A DNA stretch of 34,464 bases, from positions 1 through 34,464 of the forward strand of contig NZ_MKZO01000048.1 in NCBI RefSeq assembly GCF_001941965.1, in the 5' to 3' direction. Position 1 is the first letter of the stretch; the number at the start of each line of letters is the position of its first letter. Shown here piece after piece: positions 1-7,249 of the stretch. This DNA comes from Pseudomonas putida. GTDB lineage: Bacteria > Pseudomonadota > Gammaproteobacteria > Pseudomonadales > Pseudomonadaceae. Below the pieces are notes generated by a model, which was given only the letters and a program-made list of their open reading frames with translations, was not told the origin of the DNA and did not search any database. The position numbers and the translations under genes were made by a program.

Positions 1-1286
1 CCCCCCAACTGCCCCACCACCAGCGCCACGATCGCCAGCCCCAACCCGGCACCGCCCGGGTTGTTGGCGCTGTAGAAGCGATCACTCAGCCGCTCCAGTT
101 GCGCCGCCTCCACCCCCGGTCCCTGATCCAGCACCTGCAACTCCAGCCCGCCCTCGCGCTGGCGCAATTCAACGGTGATCTCGCTCCCAGTCGGGCTGAA
201 CTGCAAGGCATTGCCCACCAGGTTCTGCAACATCACCGTCACCGCCGCAGGGTCGGCATACACATGGCATTCCCCCTGCTCATCCAGCACCAGGTCCACC
301 TGCCGGCGCAGGGCCAGGGGCGTGAGCTGGGCCAGTTCCTCCCGGGCCAGGGCATCCAGGCGCACGCGCTGGCGGTTCTGGGTCAGGGGTTCCAGGCGAG
401 CCATGGTCAGCAACTGGCTGGCCAGGCGAGTGGCCCGGGCCACGCCCTGTTCGAGAAAGGCCAGGGCCTCGTCACGTTCCTGTTCGTCACCGGCACGTCG
501 CGCATTGCCGGCATGGATCGCCAGCACCGCCAGCGGCGTCCGCAACTCATGGGCGGCATCGGCGATAAATCGCCGCTCCCGCTCCAGCAGCCGGGTCATT
601 TGCAACAGTTGATGGTTGAGCGCCTGGGCCATGGGCGCCAGCTCCGGTGGCAGCGTGTCCAGCGGTAACGCATCAAGGCTGTCCACCGGCCGCGCCCGCA
701 GATGCCGGGCCATGCGCTGCAAGGGTTGCAGGCCCCAGCCCAGGAGCAGCCAGATGGCCGCCGCCAGCAGTGGAATGCCGATCAGCGCCGGGGTCAGGGC
801 CTGGTCGGCGATACGCTGGATCAAGTCCTGGCGCAGGTCGTCACGCTCGCCCACCCAGATCAACAGCCCGCGCTGGCGGTCTTCGAGGAGCACGCCGCAC
901 CAGTCCTGACCCTCATACAGCAGATCGTGAATACCGGGGGCCGGTGGCGCGTCGAGTAACGGCGCGTCCGCCGAGCGCATCAGCAGGCGGCCGTCGCTGC
1001 GCCAGACCTGGAAGGCCAGGTTGATCTCGTAGGGGTGGCTGAGGATATCGGCAGCGGACAGGTCCATGGCCTGTTCCAGCGCCGTGCGCACCTGCTGCCA
1101 GTCCTTGTCCCCGGGCATTTCCCGGAACAGCCCCTGCAGCACCCGCGCCGCCTGCACCAGTTGGGCGTCGTAGACATTCTCGATGTCCCGGTGGTTGTCA
1201 CGCAGCACGCTGAGCACCAGGCCAAGGCTGCCCAGCAGCACCAGCAACAGGGTGGGCAAGAGGATGCGGGTGCGGATCGCCGTCAT
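1..1286 (-). CDS. Sensor histidine kinase of an OmpR-type two-component system (3' end outside window)
   Basis: Inner-membrane kinase that should phosphorylate the response regulator encoded just upstream. About 428 residues are visible. The N-terminus starts MTAIRTRILLPTLLLVLLG, a first membrane helix. A periplasmic loop of roughly 120 residues follows, then a second hydrophobic stretch ending in AAIWLLLGWGL, a HAMP-like linker, and the HisKA motif AAHELRTPLAVL with the phospho-accepting His near residue 246. The ATP-binding N box (NLVGNALQFSP) and G boxes (DQGPGVE, GGAGLGLAIV) are present, so the catalytic domain is nearly complete. The ATG overlaps the regulator stop as ATGA, so the two are translationally coupled. 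The architecture matches QseC/PmrB/BqsS-type kinases. The sensed signal cannot be read from the sequence; a cation such as Fe(II) or Ca(II), or an antimicrobial peptide, is family-based inference. Confidence 0.92.
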   Translation of the reverse strand, partial: MTAIRTRILLPTLLLVLLGSLGLVLSVLRDNHRDIENVYDAQLVQAARVLQGLFREMPGDKDWQQVRTALEQAMDLSAADILSHPYEINLAFQVWRSDGRLLMRSADAPLLDAPPAPGIHDLLYEGQDWCGVLLEDRQRGLLIWVGERDDLRQDLIQRIADQALTPALIGIPLLAAAIWLLLGWGLQPLQRMARHLRARPVDSLDALPLDTLPPELAPMAQALNHQLLQMTRLLERERRFIADAAHELRTPLAVLAIHAGNARRAGDEQERDEALAFLEQGVARATRLASQLLTMARLEPLTQNRQRVRLDALAREELAQLTPLALRRQVDLVLDEQGECHVYADPAAVTVMLQNLVGNALQFSPTGSEITVELRQREGGLELQVLDQGPGVEAAQLERLSDRFYSANNPGGAGLGLAIVALVVGQLG

Positions 1287-1948
1287 GGGGTGTCCTCGAT
1301 CAGGTAACCGACCCCGCGCACGGTGCGGATCAGGCCGCTGTCAAGCTTGCGCCGCAGGTTGTGGATCAGCACTTCGAGGGTGTTGCCGGGGCCGCTTTCC
1401 TGCCAGCCGTAGAGCACGTCCGCCAGGCGTTCGCGGGTCAGCACCGTACCCGGGCGGGCCAGTAGCTGGTGGAGCAGCTGGAACTCCATCGGGGTCAGGC
1501 TCACCGGCTGGTCGCGATAGCGCACTTCGAAGCGCGCCGGATCGAGACTGACCCCGGCATGCTCCAGCAACGGCTGGGCCCGCCCCTGGCTGCGGCGCAG
1601 CAAGGCGCGGATGCGCGCCTTGAGCTCATCCACATCGAACGGCTTGACCAGGTAATCGTCGGCGCCGGCATCCAGGCCTTCGATGCGGTCGCGGGTGGCG
1701 TCCCGGGCGGTCAGCACCAGCACCGGCACCCGGGCCTCGGGATCGGCGCGCAGGGTGCGCAGCAGCTGCAAGCCGTCACGACGCGGCAAGCCGAGATCGA
1801 GCAGCACCAGGTCGAAGGTTTCCACGCCCAGGGCGCGCTCTGCCTCCAGGCCATCGGCCAGCCAGTCGAGGGTATAGCCCTCGCCGCGCAGGGCGGTGCG
1901 AATGCCCTGGGCCAGGGCCTGATCATCTTCTACCAACAGTACGCGCAT
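1283..1948 (-). CDS. OmpR/PhoB-family response regulator (QseB/PmrA/BqsR-like)
   Basis: DNA-binding response regulator of 221 residues. The receiver domain is residues 1-115, with the acidic pocket E7/D8/D9, phospho-acceptor D51 in LVLLDLGLP, and Lys in DYLVKPF. The C-terminal winged helix (about 125-221) ends with the typical NTLEVLIHNLRRKL recognition region and TVRGVGYLI hairpin. It is first in a two-gene operon with the kinase, which overlaps its stop codon. It faces the PepSY/cytochrome/phosphoethanolamine-transferase operon across 148 bp. In that gap CTAAG-N6-TTAAG matches the direct-repeat format bound by PmrA/BqsR/CarR-type regulators, so control of the divergent operon is a reasonable inference. 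Whether it is the true BqsR, PmrA or QseB orthologue cannot be decided here. Confidence 0.95.
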   Translation of the reverse strand: MRVLLVEDDQALAQGIRTALRGEGYTLDWLADGLEAERALGVETFDLVLLDLGLPRRDGLQLLRTLRADPEARVPVLVLTARDATRDRIEGLDAGADDYLVKPFDVDELKARIRALLRRSQGRAQPLLEHAGVSLDPARFEVRYRDQPVSLTPMEFQLLHQLLARPGTVLTRERLADVLYGWQESGPGNTLEVLIHNLRRKLDSGLIRTVRGVGYLIEDTP

Positions 1949-2031
1949 GGGCCGGCTTCTCCGTTCAAGGGCGCCATCATGGGCCCTGCGGGAAGGCTTT
2001 CACCGGGGAAAATGTAACCAGTAATGACTCG

Positions 2032-2047
2032 CTAAGCTGGCATTAAG
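2032..2047 (+). promoter_or_regulatory. Candidate response-regulator direct-repeat box
   Basis: CTAAG at 2032-2036 and TTAAG at 2043-2047 are spaced by six bases, one mismatch from the TTAAG-N6-TTAAG direct repeat described for BqsR/CarR, and close to the PmrA box. It ends 49 bp before the PepSY start codon and 84 bp from the divergent regulator gene, a position suitable for activation of the rightward operon. Assignment is by motif and position only. Confidence 0.5.
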
Positions 2048-2096
2048 ACTGGCAGCGCATCGTGCGATTCCCTTATCCCGATCGGAGTCGATCCCC

Positions 2097-2363
2097 ATGC
2101 GTACCCTCCTCGCCCTCGCCCTGCTGCTGGGCAGCTCCAGCGTGTTCGCCGCCACCGAATGCACCACCGCCGACAAGAGCACCTGGCAGGACCCCGACAA
2201 GTTCCAGGCCCAGCTCAAGGAGCAGGGCTACAAGATCAACAAGTTCAAGGTGACCAAGGGCAACTGCTACGAGATCTACGGTTTCGACAAGGACGGCCGC
2301 AAGGTCGAGATCTACCATGACCCGGTCAGCGGCAAGGCGGTCAAGACCGAGGTCGAAGGCTGA
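2097..2363 (+). CDS. Small periplasmic PepSY-domain protein
   Basis: An 88-residue exported protein. Residues 1-18 (MRTLLALALLLGSSSVFA) are a clear signal peptide with an Ala-x-Ala-like cleavage site. The mature part holds one PepSY-like unit: a helix (KFQAQLKEQGYKINKFKV) followed by strands NCYEIYGFDKDGRKVEIYHDP. Two cysteines (in TECTT and GNCYE) could form a disulfide. The start has a GGAG motif about nine bases upstream. The stop TGA shares its last base with the ATG of the cytochrome b gene, so the two are co-translated. Small PepSY proteins next to QseBC/PmrAB-type systems and cytochrome b genes recur in proteobacteria; the molecular role is not established. It may modulate the kinase or a redox partner, which is inference. 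Confidence 0.85.
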   Translation: MRTLLALALLLGSSSVFAATECTTADKSTWQDPDKFQAQLKEQGYKINKFKVTKGNCYEIYGFDKDGRKVEIYHDPVSGKAVKTEVEG

Positions 2364-2899
2364 TGCAGCCGGTCATGGTGCAGCTGTGGGACCCGCTGCT
2401 GCGCCTCTGTCACCTGTCGTTCGCCACGGTGTTCATCGCCAACTCCTTCTTCAACGAAGAAGGCGGCGACTGGCACCAGTGGCTCGGCTACTACGCCGTC
2501 GGCTGCCTGGTGCTGCGGGTGTTCTGGGGCTTCGTCGGGCCGCGCAGTGCGCGCTGGACGGATTTCTGGCCGACGCCCTCGCGCCTCGCCCGCCATGCCC
2601 GCGCCCTGTGGCGCCGCGAGCCGTACCACCGCCTTGGCCATTCGCCCATCGGTGCACTGGTGATGGTGCTGATGCTGGCCTGCATCGGCGGCCTCGCCCT
2701 GACCGGCTGGCTGGCCGAGGAAGTAGACGCGCTGTGGGGCGCCGACTGGCCGATGGACCTGCACGCCTTGCTCGCCGACGCCCTGCTGGCCCTCGTCTGC
2801 CTGCATGTGCTCGCCGCGGTGGTGGAAAGCCTGCGCCTGCGCGAGAACCTGCCCTTGTCGATGCTTACCGGGCGCCGCCGTCGGCGCATGCCTTCCTGA
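2363..2899 (+). CDS. Cytochrome b561-type di-haem membrane protein
   Basis: A 178-residue integral membrane protein with four hydrophobic helices (about 10-28, 40-60, 92-115 and 130-152). Histidines suited to haem ligation lie in the motifs RLCHLSF, DWHQWLGY, LGHSPIGA, DLHALLAD and VCLHVLAA, the pattern of the bacterial cytochrome b561/Ni-hydrogenase cytochrome b family. It would carry electrons between the quinone pool and a periplasmic partner. It overlaps the PepSY gene by one base and is followed after 15 bp by the phosphoethanolamine transferase gene, so the three form one operon. The C-terminus is strongly basic (TGRRRRRMPS), consistent with a cytoplasmic tail. The electron acceptor is unknown; no cytochrome c gene is nearby. 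Confidence 0.88.
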   Translation: MQPVMVQLWDPLLRLCHLSFATVFIANSFFNEEGGDWHQWLGYYAVGCLVLRVFWGFVGPRSARWTDFWPTPSRLARHARALWRREPYHRLGHSPIGALVMVLMLACIGGLALTGWLAEEVDALWGADWPMDLHALLADALLALVCLHVLAAVVESLRLRENLPLSMLTGRRRRRMPS

Positions 2900-2914
2900 T
2901 CGCGAGACCCTTCC

Positions 2915-4597
2915 ATGCTGATGTCCCTGACCCTGCGGCCGCGTTCCGAGCGTGGCGCCGCCTGGTTGCGCCTGTGCGCCCTGGCCAGCCTGAGCTGCCT
3001 GTTGCTGCTGGCCGATGATTTTCTCCAACAACTGTTTACCGGCAACAACCGCGCCGAGCTGGAGGCGGGCTGGGTCGCGGGGCTCTGGGTGTTCTGCGTG
3101 GCCCTGTGGCTGTGCAACCTGCGAGCCGTGGTCGTGGCGATCCTAGGTGTGTTCGCCGGCATGCAACTGCTGCAACTGGGCAATATCAGCTTCTTTGGCG
3201 AACCGCTGAGCGCCATCGATATCCGCGGCCTGCTGCACGAACCCGGCGAAGTGGCGCAGACCGCCCGGCACAGCCTGGGCCAGCACTGGAACGCAGCGCT
3301 CAGCGTCCTGCTGCCGTATTCGCTGCTGATCGCCCTGCACTGGCGCTTGCCCGGGCGGATGGAACTGCCGGCCAGCCGCTGGGCCCTGGTACTGATTGCC
3401 GTGGTACTGCTGGCCAAGCCCTATCGGGCCACCTACCGCAATCTCGACGCCTTCACCCCCGGGCCGACCCGCAGTGGCCTGCACAACAGCCTCAATGCCT
3501 TTTCCGCCTGGGCCGTGCGCCTGGCCTTCAAGAACGAGACCACATTGCCGACGGCGCCCTTTGCGCCGTATCGGCTCAGTGCGGTCCCCAGTTCGGCGAA
3601 GCATGTCTGGCTGGTGGTGGCCGATTCTCTGCGCAGCGAGCGCATGGGCGTCTACGGCTACGACCGGCAGACTACCCCGCGCCTGCAACGTTACCTGGCC
3701 GGCCACCCGGATGCCCTCGTGCGGCCGGGCGTTTCGGCGGGCGTGGCCACCGACGTCAGCCTGCCGTACCTGCTCAACCCGATCCGCGAGCCGGGCCAGG
3801 ACCATCTGTTGCGTGAAGGCCAGGTCAACCTGTTCCGCTTCGCCCGTGAAGCCGGCATGCGCACCCACTGGATCTCCTCCCAGGAATCCCGGCTGCTGGC
3901 CCACTTGGGCAGTCGCTACCTGGACGTGTCGATCACCCGCGAGGATCATCCGCTGCGCTTTCTGCAGAACCAGGACCATGCCCTGCTGGATATCCTCGAC
4001 CAGCAGCGTTTCGGCCAACGCAATTTCGTCGTGCTCAACCTGCGCACGGCGCACCTGCCCTATGCGCAGAACTATGTGCATCAGGACGCTGACCGGCCAT
4101 GGCCGGACCAGGGCCCGCAGGGCCAGGCCAATGCCTACGACAACTCGATCCACTACCTCGACGGCTTGCTGGAGGAAGTCATCGCCCGCTTCGACCGGCT
4201 TGAGGGCGAACGCTACCTGGTGATCACCGGGGATCATGGCCAGCGCCTGGGCGAGGATGGCAAATGGGGGCACAACGACCTGGTGCCGGAGGTGAGTGAT
4301 GTGCCGGTGATCGTGCTCAGCCGCGAGGCGCCGCGCCAGGCCATGGAGGCGCTGGTGCCGGAGCGCTGGATCAGTCACTACGAGATCGGCAAATGGCTGG
4401 CGGCGCGGCTGGGGACGCGGATCGACAACCCGAACCTGCGCAAGGACGAGCATTTCGTGCATGGGAAGCTGTTGTTCAGCGACAACTTCATCCAGCCGGT
4501 GTGCGAGACGGACCGGGGGTTGGTGCATCTGCAGCCGGTGCAGTTGAGTGAGTGGCTGGGTGTTGGTCGGGCGCGAGGGTGCGAGGCCAAGTTCTGA
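2915..4597 (+). CDS. Phosphoethanolamine transferase / sulfatase-fold membrane protein (EptA-like)
   Basis: A 560-residue inner-membrane enzyme expected to transfer phosphoethanolamine from phosphatidylethanolamine to lipid A or another envelope glycan, which can lower sensitivity to cationic peptides. About five membrane helices occupy residues 15-170, followed by an alkaline-phosphatase/sulfatase domain from about 228. Likely metal and catalytic residues are D237 (WLVVADSLRSERMG, where EptA has Glu), nucleophile T279 in GVATDVSLP, D440/H441 in ITGDHGQRLGE, and H453 in KWGHND. The sulfatase fold is clear, but the sequence is divergent from typical EptA: GVATDVSLPYLLN replaces the usual GTATAVSVPCMFS-like segment. 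Two in-frame ATGs (2915, 2921) are possible starts. It is last in the operon with the PepSY and cytochrome b genes and is followed by a REP. Lipid A as the substrate is inferred. Confidence 0.85.
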   Translation: MLMSLTLRPRSERGAAWLRLCALASLSCLLLLADDFLQQLFTGNNRAELEAGWVAGLWVFCVALWLCNLRAVVVAILGVFAGMQLLQLGNISFFGEPLSAIDIRGLLHEPGEVAQTARHSLGQHWNAALSVLLPYSLLIALHWRLPGRMELPASRWALVLIAVVLLAKPYRATYRNLDAFTPGPTRSGLHNSLNAFSAWAVRLAFKNETTLPTAPFAPYRLSAVPSSAKHVWLVVADSLRSERMGVYGYDRQTTPRLQRYLAGHPDALVRPGVSAGVATDVSLPYLLNPIREPGQDHLLREGQVNLFRFAREAGMRTHWISSQESRLLAHLGSRYLDVSITREDHPLRFLQNQDHALLDILDQQRFGQRNFVVLNLRTAHLPYAQNYVHQDADRPWPDQGPQGQANAYDNSIHYLDGLLEEVIARFDRLEGERYLVITGDHGQRLGEDGKWGHNDLVPEVSDVPVIVLSREAPRQAMEALVPERWISHYEIGKWLAARLGTRIDNPNLRKDEHFVHGKLLFSDNFIQPVCETDRGLVHLQPVQLSEWLGVGRARGCEAKF

Positions 4598-4610
4598 GGG
4601 TGACTGTTCC

Positions 4611-4651
4611 GGCCTCATCGTTGGCAAGCCAGCTCCCACAGGGTTCCGAGT
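4611..4651. repeat. Single REP element, GGCAAGCCAGCTCCCACA class
   Basis: GGCCTCATCG followed by TTGGCAAGCC and AGCTCCCACA, the same core as the paired REPs at 7603, 11451 and 27328, but here with no inverted partner. It lies 14 bp after the transferase stop codon. Confidence 0.85.
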
Positions 4652-4738
4652 CGCTGCAGAAGCCTGTGGCTTTCATGTGCCCGGTTCCTGTTGTAGTGTT
4701 TCCAGTACATAAAGTGTTACAGGCAACAAGGACTCTCC

Positions 4739-5398
4739 GTGGCCGCCCTGATCCAAGCCAGACAGCTCAGCCGGACCGCCGCCACTGGCGCTCCCACCCT
4801 ACTCGCCGCCACCGACTTCACCCTGCACAGCGGCGACCGCGTGACCATCATCGGCGCCTCGGGCTCGGGCAAGAGCGTGTTCCTGCGCGCCCTGGCACTG
4901 CTCGACCCGCCTGACAGCGGCGAGGTGATCTGGCAGGGAGCGCCGGTGAGCGCCCAGCAGATTACCCGCTATCGTGCCAGCGTCTGCTACCTGGCCCAGC
5001 GTCCGGCGATGGTGGATGGCACGGTGCGCGACAACCTCGGATTGCCCTTTACCCTGAAAGCCCAGCGCCAACGCCACTTCGATGCCCAGGTCGCCGGAGC
5101 GCTGCTGGCCCAGGCCGGCAAGCCCGCCAGCTTTCTCGACAAATCCGCCGCCGACCTGTCCGGTGGCGAGGCACAGATCGTGGCGCTGATCCGGGTCCTG
5201 CAACTCAAGCCCGAGGTGATGCTGTTCGACGAACCCACTGCCGCTCTCGACCCGCAATCCGCAGCGGCGGTCGAGCGCCTGGTGCTCGAATGGTCCACGG
5301 CGCAGCGTGGCTTCATCTGGGTCACCCATGATCCCGAACAGGCCCGGCGCATGGGCAACCGGCACCTGAGCATGGAGCAAGGGGCATTACAGCCGTGA
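4739..5398 (+). CDS. fetA: ABC transporter ATPase, FetA/YbbL-like
   Basis: Cytoplasmic ATPase of 219 residues that should energise the membrane protein encoded immediately downstream. Walker A is GASGSGKS with K45; the Q-loop is CYLAQRP; the signature is DLSGGEAQ; Walker B is VMLFDEPTAALD; the switch His is in WVTHDPEQ. Translation is predicted from GTG at 4739, with AAGGA at 4728-4732 as ribosome binding site. The end overlaps the next gene as GTGA. The pair matches E. coli FetAB (YbbLM), reported to promote iron efflux and resistance to peroxide; substrate transfer to this genome is inference. No Fur or OxyR site was identified upstream, although the intergenic region is only about 85 bp beyond a REP. 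Confidence 0.88.
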   Translation: MAALIQARQLSRTAATGAPTLLAATDFTLHSGDRVTIIGASGSGKSVFLRALALLDPPDSGEVIWQGAPVSAQQITRYRASVCYLAQRPAMVDGTVRDNLGLPFTLKAQRQRHFDAQVAGALLAQAGKPASFLDKSAADLSGGEAQIVALIRVLQLKPEVMLFDEPTAALDPQSAAAVERLVLEWSTAQRGFIWVTHDPEQARRMGNRHLSMEQGALQP

Positions 5399-6186
5399 AC
5401 TACCAAAGCCTGTCCTACCTCGACCTGGCCCTCGCCTCGGCGCTGATTCTCGTCAATGGCGTACTCTCGATACTCCTGCGCCTGCAATTGGAGCGGCAAC
5501 TGCTGCTGGCCGGCATCCGCACCGTGGTCCAGCTCCTGGCGATCGGCTACGTGCTTGGTTGGGTGTTCCAGCACGCCTGGTGGTATGTGGTGCTGCCGTT
5601 GATGTGCGGCATGACTCTGATCGCCGGCATCTCCGCCAGCGGCCGTGGCGAGCGGCGCTATCGCGGGTTGCTGACCGACAGCGTGGTGTCGGTGTGGCTG
5701 AGTTCATGGCTGGTCACCGCCATCGGCTTGTTCGTCATCCTGCGGGTCCGGCCGTGGTACGAGCCGCAATATGCCATTCCGATTCTCGGCATGATCCTCG
5801 GCAACAGCCTGACGGCGGTGTCCCTGGGCATGGAGCGCATGACCCGCGAGCTCAGCGCCCAGCGCGGGCAGATCGAGATGCTCCTGGCCCTCGGCGCCAC
5901 CCGCTGGGAGGCTGCGCGCGGAGCTGCCGCGCAGGCGGTACGGGCCGGGATGATGCCGACGCTGAACCAGATGAGCGTGGTGGGGATCGTCAGCCTGCCG
6001 GGGATGATGACCGGGCAGATTCTGGCCGGGCAACGTCCGGACGAGGCGGTGCGCTATCAGATCGTGATCATGTTCCTGATTGCCGCGTCGTCGGCGCTGG
6101 GGACGGTGTGTGCGGTGTTGCTGGCGTTCGGGCGGTTGTTTTCGCCGGGGCATCAGTTCCTCGCGGACAGATTGCAGCGGTCATAG
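5395..6186 (+). CDS. fetB: ABC transporter permease, FetB/YbbM-like
   Basis: A 263-residue integral membrane partner of the preceding ATPase, of the UPF0014 family. Six to seven helices are apparent (residues about 8-27, 37-55, 60-80, 95-115, 125-145, 195-215, 222-245). The conserved cytoplasmic segment MERMTRELSAQRGQIEMLLALGATRWEAAR is the coupling region, and VGIVSLPGMMTGQILAG is a family hallmark. The start is GTG within the GTGA overlap, so it is translationally coupled. Iron export is the assigned role of the E. coli homologue. The gene ends the unit; no strong terminator follows before the small gene at 6290. Confidence 0.88.
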   Translation: MNYQSLSYLDLALASALILVNGVLSILLRLQLERQLLLAGIRTVVQLLAIGYVLGWVFQHAWWYVVLPLMCGMTLIAGISASGRGERRYRGLLTDSVVSVWLSSWLVTAIGLFVILRVRPWYEPQYAIPILGMILGNSLTAVSLGMERMTRELSAQRGQIEMLLALGATRWEAARGAAAQAVRAGMMPTLNQMSVVGIVSLPGMMTGQILAGQRPDEAVRYQIVIMFLIAASSALGTVCAVLLAFGRLFSPGHQFLADRLQRS

Positions 6187-6289
6187 GGAATGCCTGAAGG
6201 TCGCCAGGTTTCCCTCATGTTTTTTTGACGATTTTTTGCCAATCAACCGCTTAGGGTGGCATTCCCGGTCATGACAGGAAGCCGTCCCG

Positions 6290-6514
6290 ATGAAGCCCTA
6301 TTTCCCCTATCCGCTGTGCGACGAGATTCTCAGCCAGGCTGCCGAATGGTGCCTGCGTCTTCAGGAGACTGCCTGCACCGCGGCCCAGCGCGAGGCGTTC
6401 GCGTTGTGGGTGCAGGCGGATCCCAGGCATGCGTTCGAGTATGCGCGGGTGCTGGAGACCTGGGAGCTGAGCAATGCGCTGCCGAAGCCGGCGTTGCCGG
6501 TGAAGCTGGACTGA
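6290..6514 (+). CDS. Stand-alone FecR/PupR N-terminal (DUF4880-like) small protein
   Basis: A 74-residue protein resembling only the first domain of FecR/FoxR-type sigma-factor regulators: ILSQAAEWCLRLQE, then REAFALWVQADPRHAFEYARV, which is the DUF4880 pattern (WxxRL...W...DPxHxxA). FecR proteins are usually about 320 residues with a membrane helix and a periplasmic domain; here the reading frame stops right after the cytoplasmic sigma-binding part. An AGGAAG motif lies 8 bp before the ATG at 6290. Full-length regulators use this region to contact an ECF sigma factor, so this could act as a free anti- or pro-sigma peptide, but no ECF sigma gene or TonB receptor is in the window. It could also be a remnant, although its own ribosome site and following hairpin favour a real gene. 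Confidence 0.72.
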   Translation: MKPYFPYPLCDEILSQAAEWCLRLQETACTAAQREAFALWVQADPRHAFEYARVLETWELSNALPKPALPVKLD

Positions 6515-6533
6515 CTCCGACGATGTCTTTCGA

Positions 6534-6561
6534 GGCGCGGAGCACATTCGTACTCCGCGCC
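6534..6561. terminator. Perfect hairpin between convergent genes
   Basis: GGCGCGGAG at 6534-6542 pairs fully with CTCCGCGCC at 6553-6561 around the loop CACATTCGTA. It sits between the rightward gene ending at 6514 and the leftward gene ending at 6566. There is no U-tract on either strand, so termination efficiency is uncertain. The loop recurs in the hairpin at 11412-11443. Confidence 0.6.
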
Positions 6562-6565
6562 CATA

Positions 6566-6790
6566 TCAATGCCGCTCCTTCTCTTCTACCTCAGCCAGGC
6601 GTCGCTCGATCTCCCTGGTCTGCTCCTCTGTTTCCTTGATCGACGTCGGTGTGATCAGCTTGTCCACCGCCTCCGTGTCCGGATCCGGCTGTTCGAGAAC
6701 CGGGTCAGGTGAAGGCGCGCCTTTTTGTGCGTCTTCGGAGGACAGCGGTTGCGGCGTTTTGTCGGCCGGCTTGCGGTCGTCGTGGTTCAT
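6566..6790 (-). CDS. Small acidic, probably disordered hypothetical protein
   Basis: A 74-residue, highly charged protein not recognised as any named family. The first half is rich in Pro, Asp, Glu and Ser (KTPQPLSSEDAQKGAPSPDP), typical of disorder. The last third (KETEEQTREIERRLAEVEEKER) is a likely coiled coil. No signal peptide, membrane helix or cysteine is present. A strong AGGAGAAGG ribosome site precedes the ATG at 6790, which argues for a real gene despite its size. It converges on the FecR-domain gene and shares the hairpin at 6534-6561. Function unknown. Confidence 0.65.
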   Translation of the reverse strand: MNHDDRKPADKTPQPLSSEDAQKGAPSPDPVLEQPDPDTEAVDKLITPTSIKETEEQTREIERRLAEVEEKERH

Positions 6791-7014
6791 GGCCTTCTCC
6801 TGATCAGGGCTGGATGTACTGCAGAAGAGTCATGCGCACACGAGAAAGTTTGATCGGATCGCTTGCCGGTTCGGCTCAGTGGACGGCTCGAAGCAATCCT
6901 TGTGGGCGCGTAATCTCGGCTAAAAAAATGTTGCATATAGCAACGAAACTCTGCCGATTTCCGGCTTTCTTGTAGGCAACTTCCCAAGCATACTTCTGCG
7001 CCCCATAACGCATT
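6791..7014. other. Gene-free stretch upstream of the structured RNA
   Basis: No convincing gene was found. It holds a small inverted repeat, GTTGC-ATATA-GCAAC, at 6930-6944 preceded by an A-run, which could be an operator or part of a promoter. The promoter for the RNA/DUF3077 unit probably lies in the last 80 bases, where the sequence is AT-richer, but no clear -35/-10 pair can be fixed. Confidence 0.4.
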
Positions 7015-7097
7015 GCGCTCGTGGAAATGGCCCCCTAGTCTTCGGCGGTCGCTGCCAAATCAGCGATCAGGGTTGGTCCCCTGGAAGACACGAGCGC
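7015..7097 (+). ncRNA. Structured RNA, nested helices around a three-way junction; leader or sRNA
   Basis: Consecutive complementary arms fold on the plus strand. GCGCTCGT (7015-7022) pairs with ACGAGCGC (7090-7097). GTCTTC (7038-7043) pairs with GAAGAC (7084-7089). Inside are two hairpins: GGTCGCTG (7047-7054) with CAGCGATC (7061-7068, one G-U), and CAGGG (7068-7072) with CCCTG (7079-7083, sharing C7068). The two outer helices abut on the 3' side with no unpaired base, leaving a 15-nt bulge (7023-7037) on the 5' side. No reading frame explains this. It lies 178 bp upstream of the DUF3077/DUF6124-like gene on the same strand. From memory, similar leaders precede other such genes in fluorescent pseudomonads; I could not check this. 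It may be a cis-regulatory leader or an independent small RNA. Confidence 0.6.
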
Positions 7098-7217
7098 ACG
7101 CACCCTCACCTTTCAGCAGGCACTTCAATGCCAGTTGAGTCGTGTTATGGCGGCTGTGCGCGGGGCGCCTTAGTGCGCGCCGGGTGTCGTGTCCCGGTGG
7201 ACCAGTCCGCGTACAGT

Positions 7218-7249
7218 CGCCTCCCCTTGTCTGGACCCAAGGGGCGGCG
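7218..7249 (+). promoter_or_regulatory. Strong leader hairpin just before the DUF3077/DUF6124-like gene
   Basis: CGCC (7218-7221) and CCCCTTG (7223-7229) pair with CAAGGGG (7238-7244) and GGCG (7246-7249), giving 11 pairs with one T/C mismatch and loop TCTGGACC. A weaker hairpin with GGCGC and GCGCC arms around CTTAGTGC lies upstream at about 7167-7184. The ribosome site GAGGAG follows 13 bp after the main hairpin, so it does not itself mask the site. It could be a stability or regulatory element, or part of one larger fold with 7015-7097. Confidence 0.5.

Noticed and set aside
3143..4639. A 498-codon minus-strand frame opposite the phosphoethanolamine transferase gene
   Set aside because: The plus-strand frame carries membrane helices and the sulfatase motifs; the antisense frame has none.
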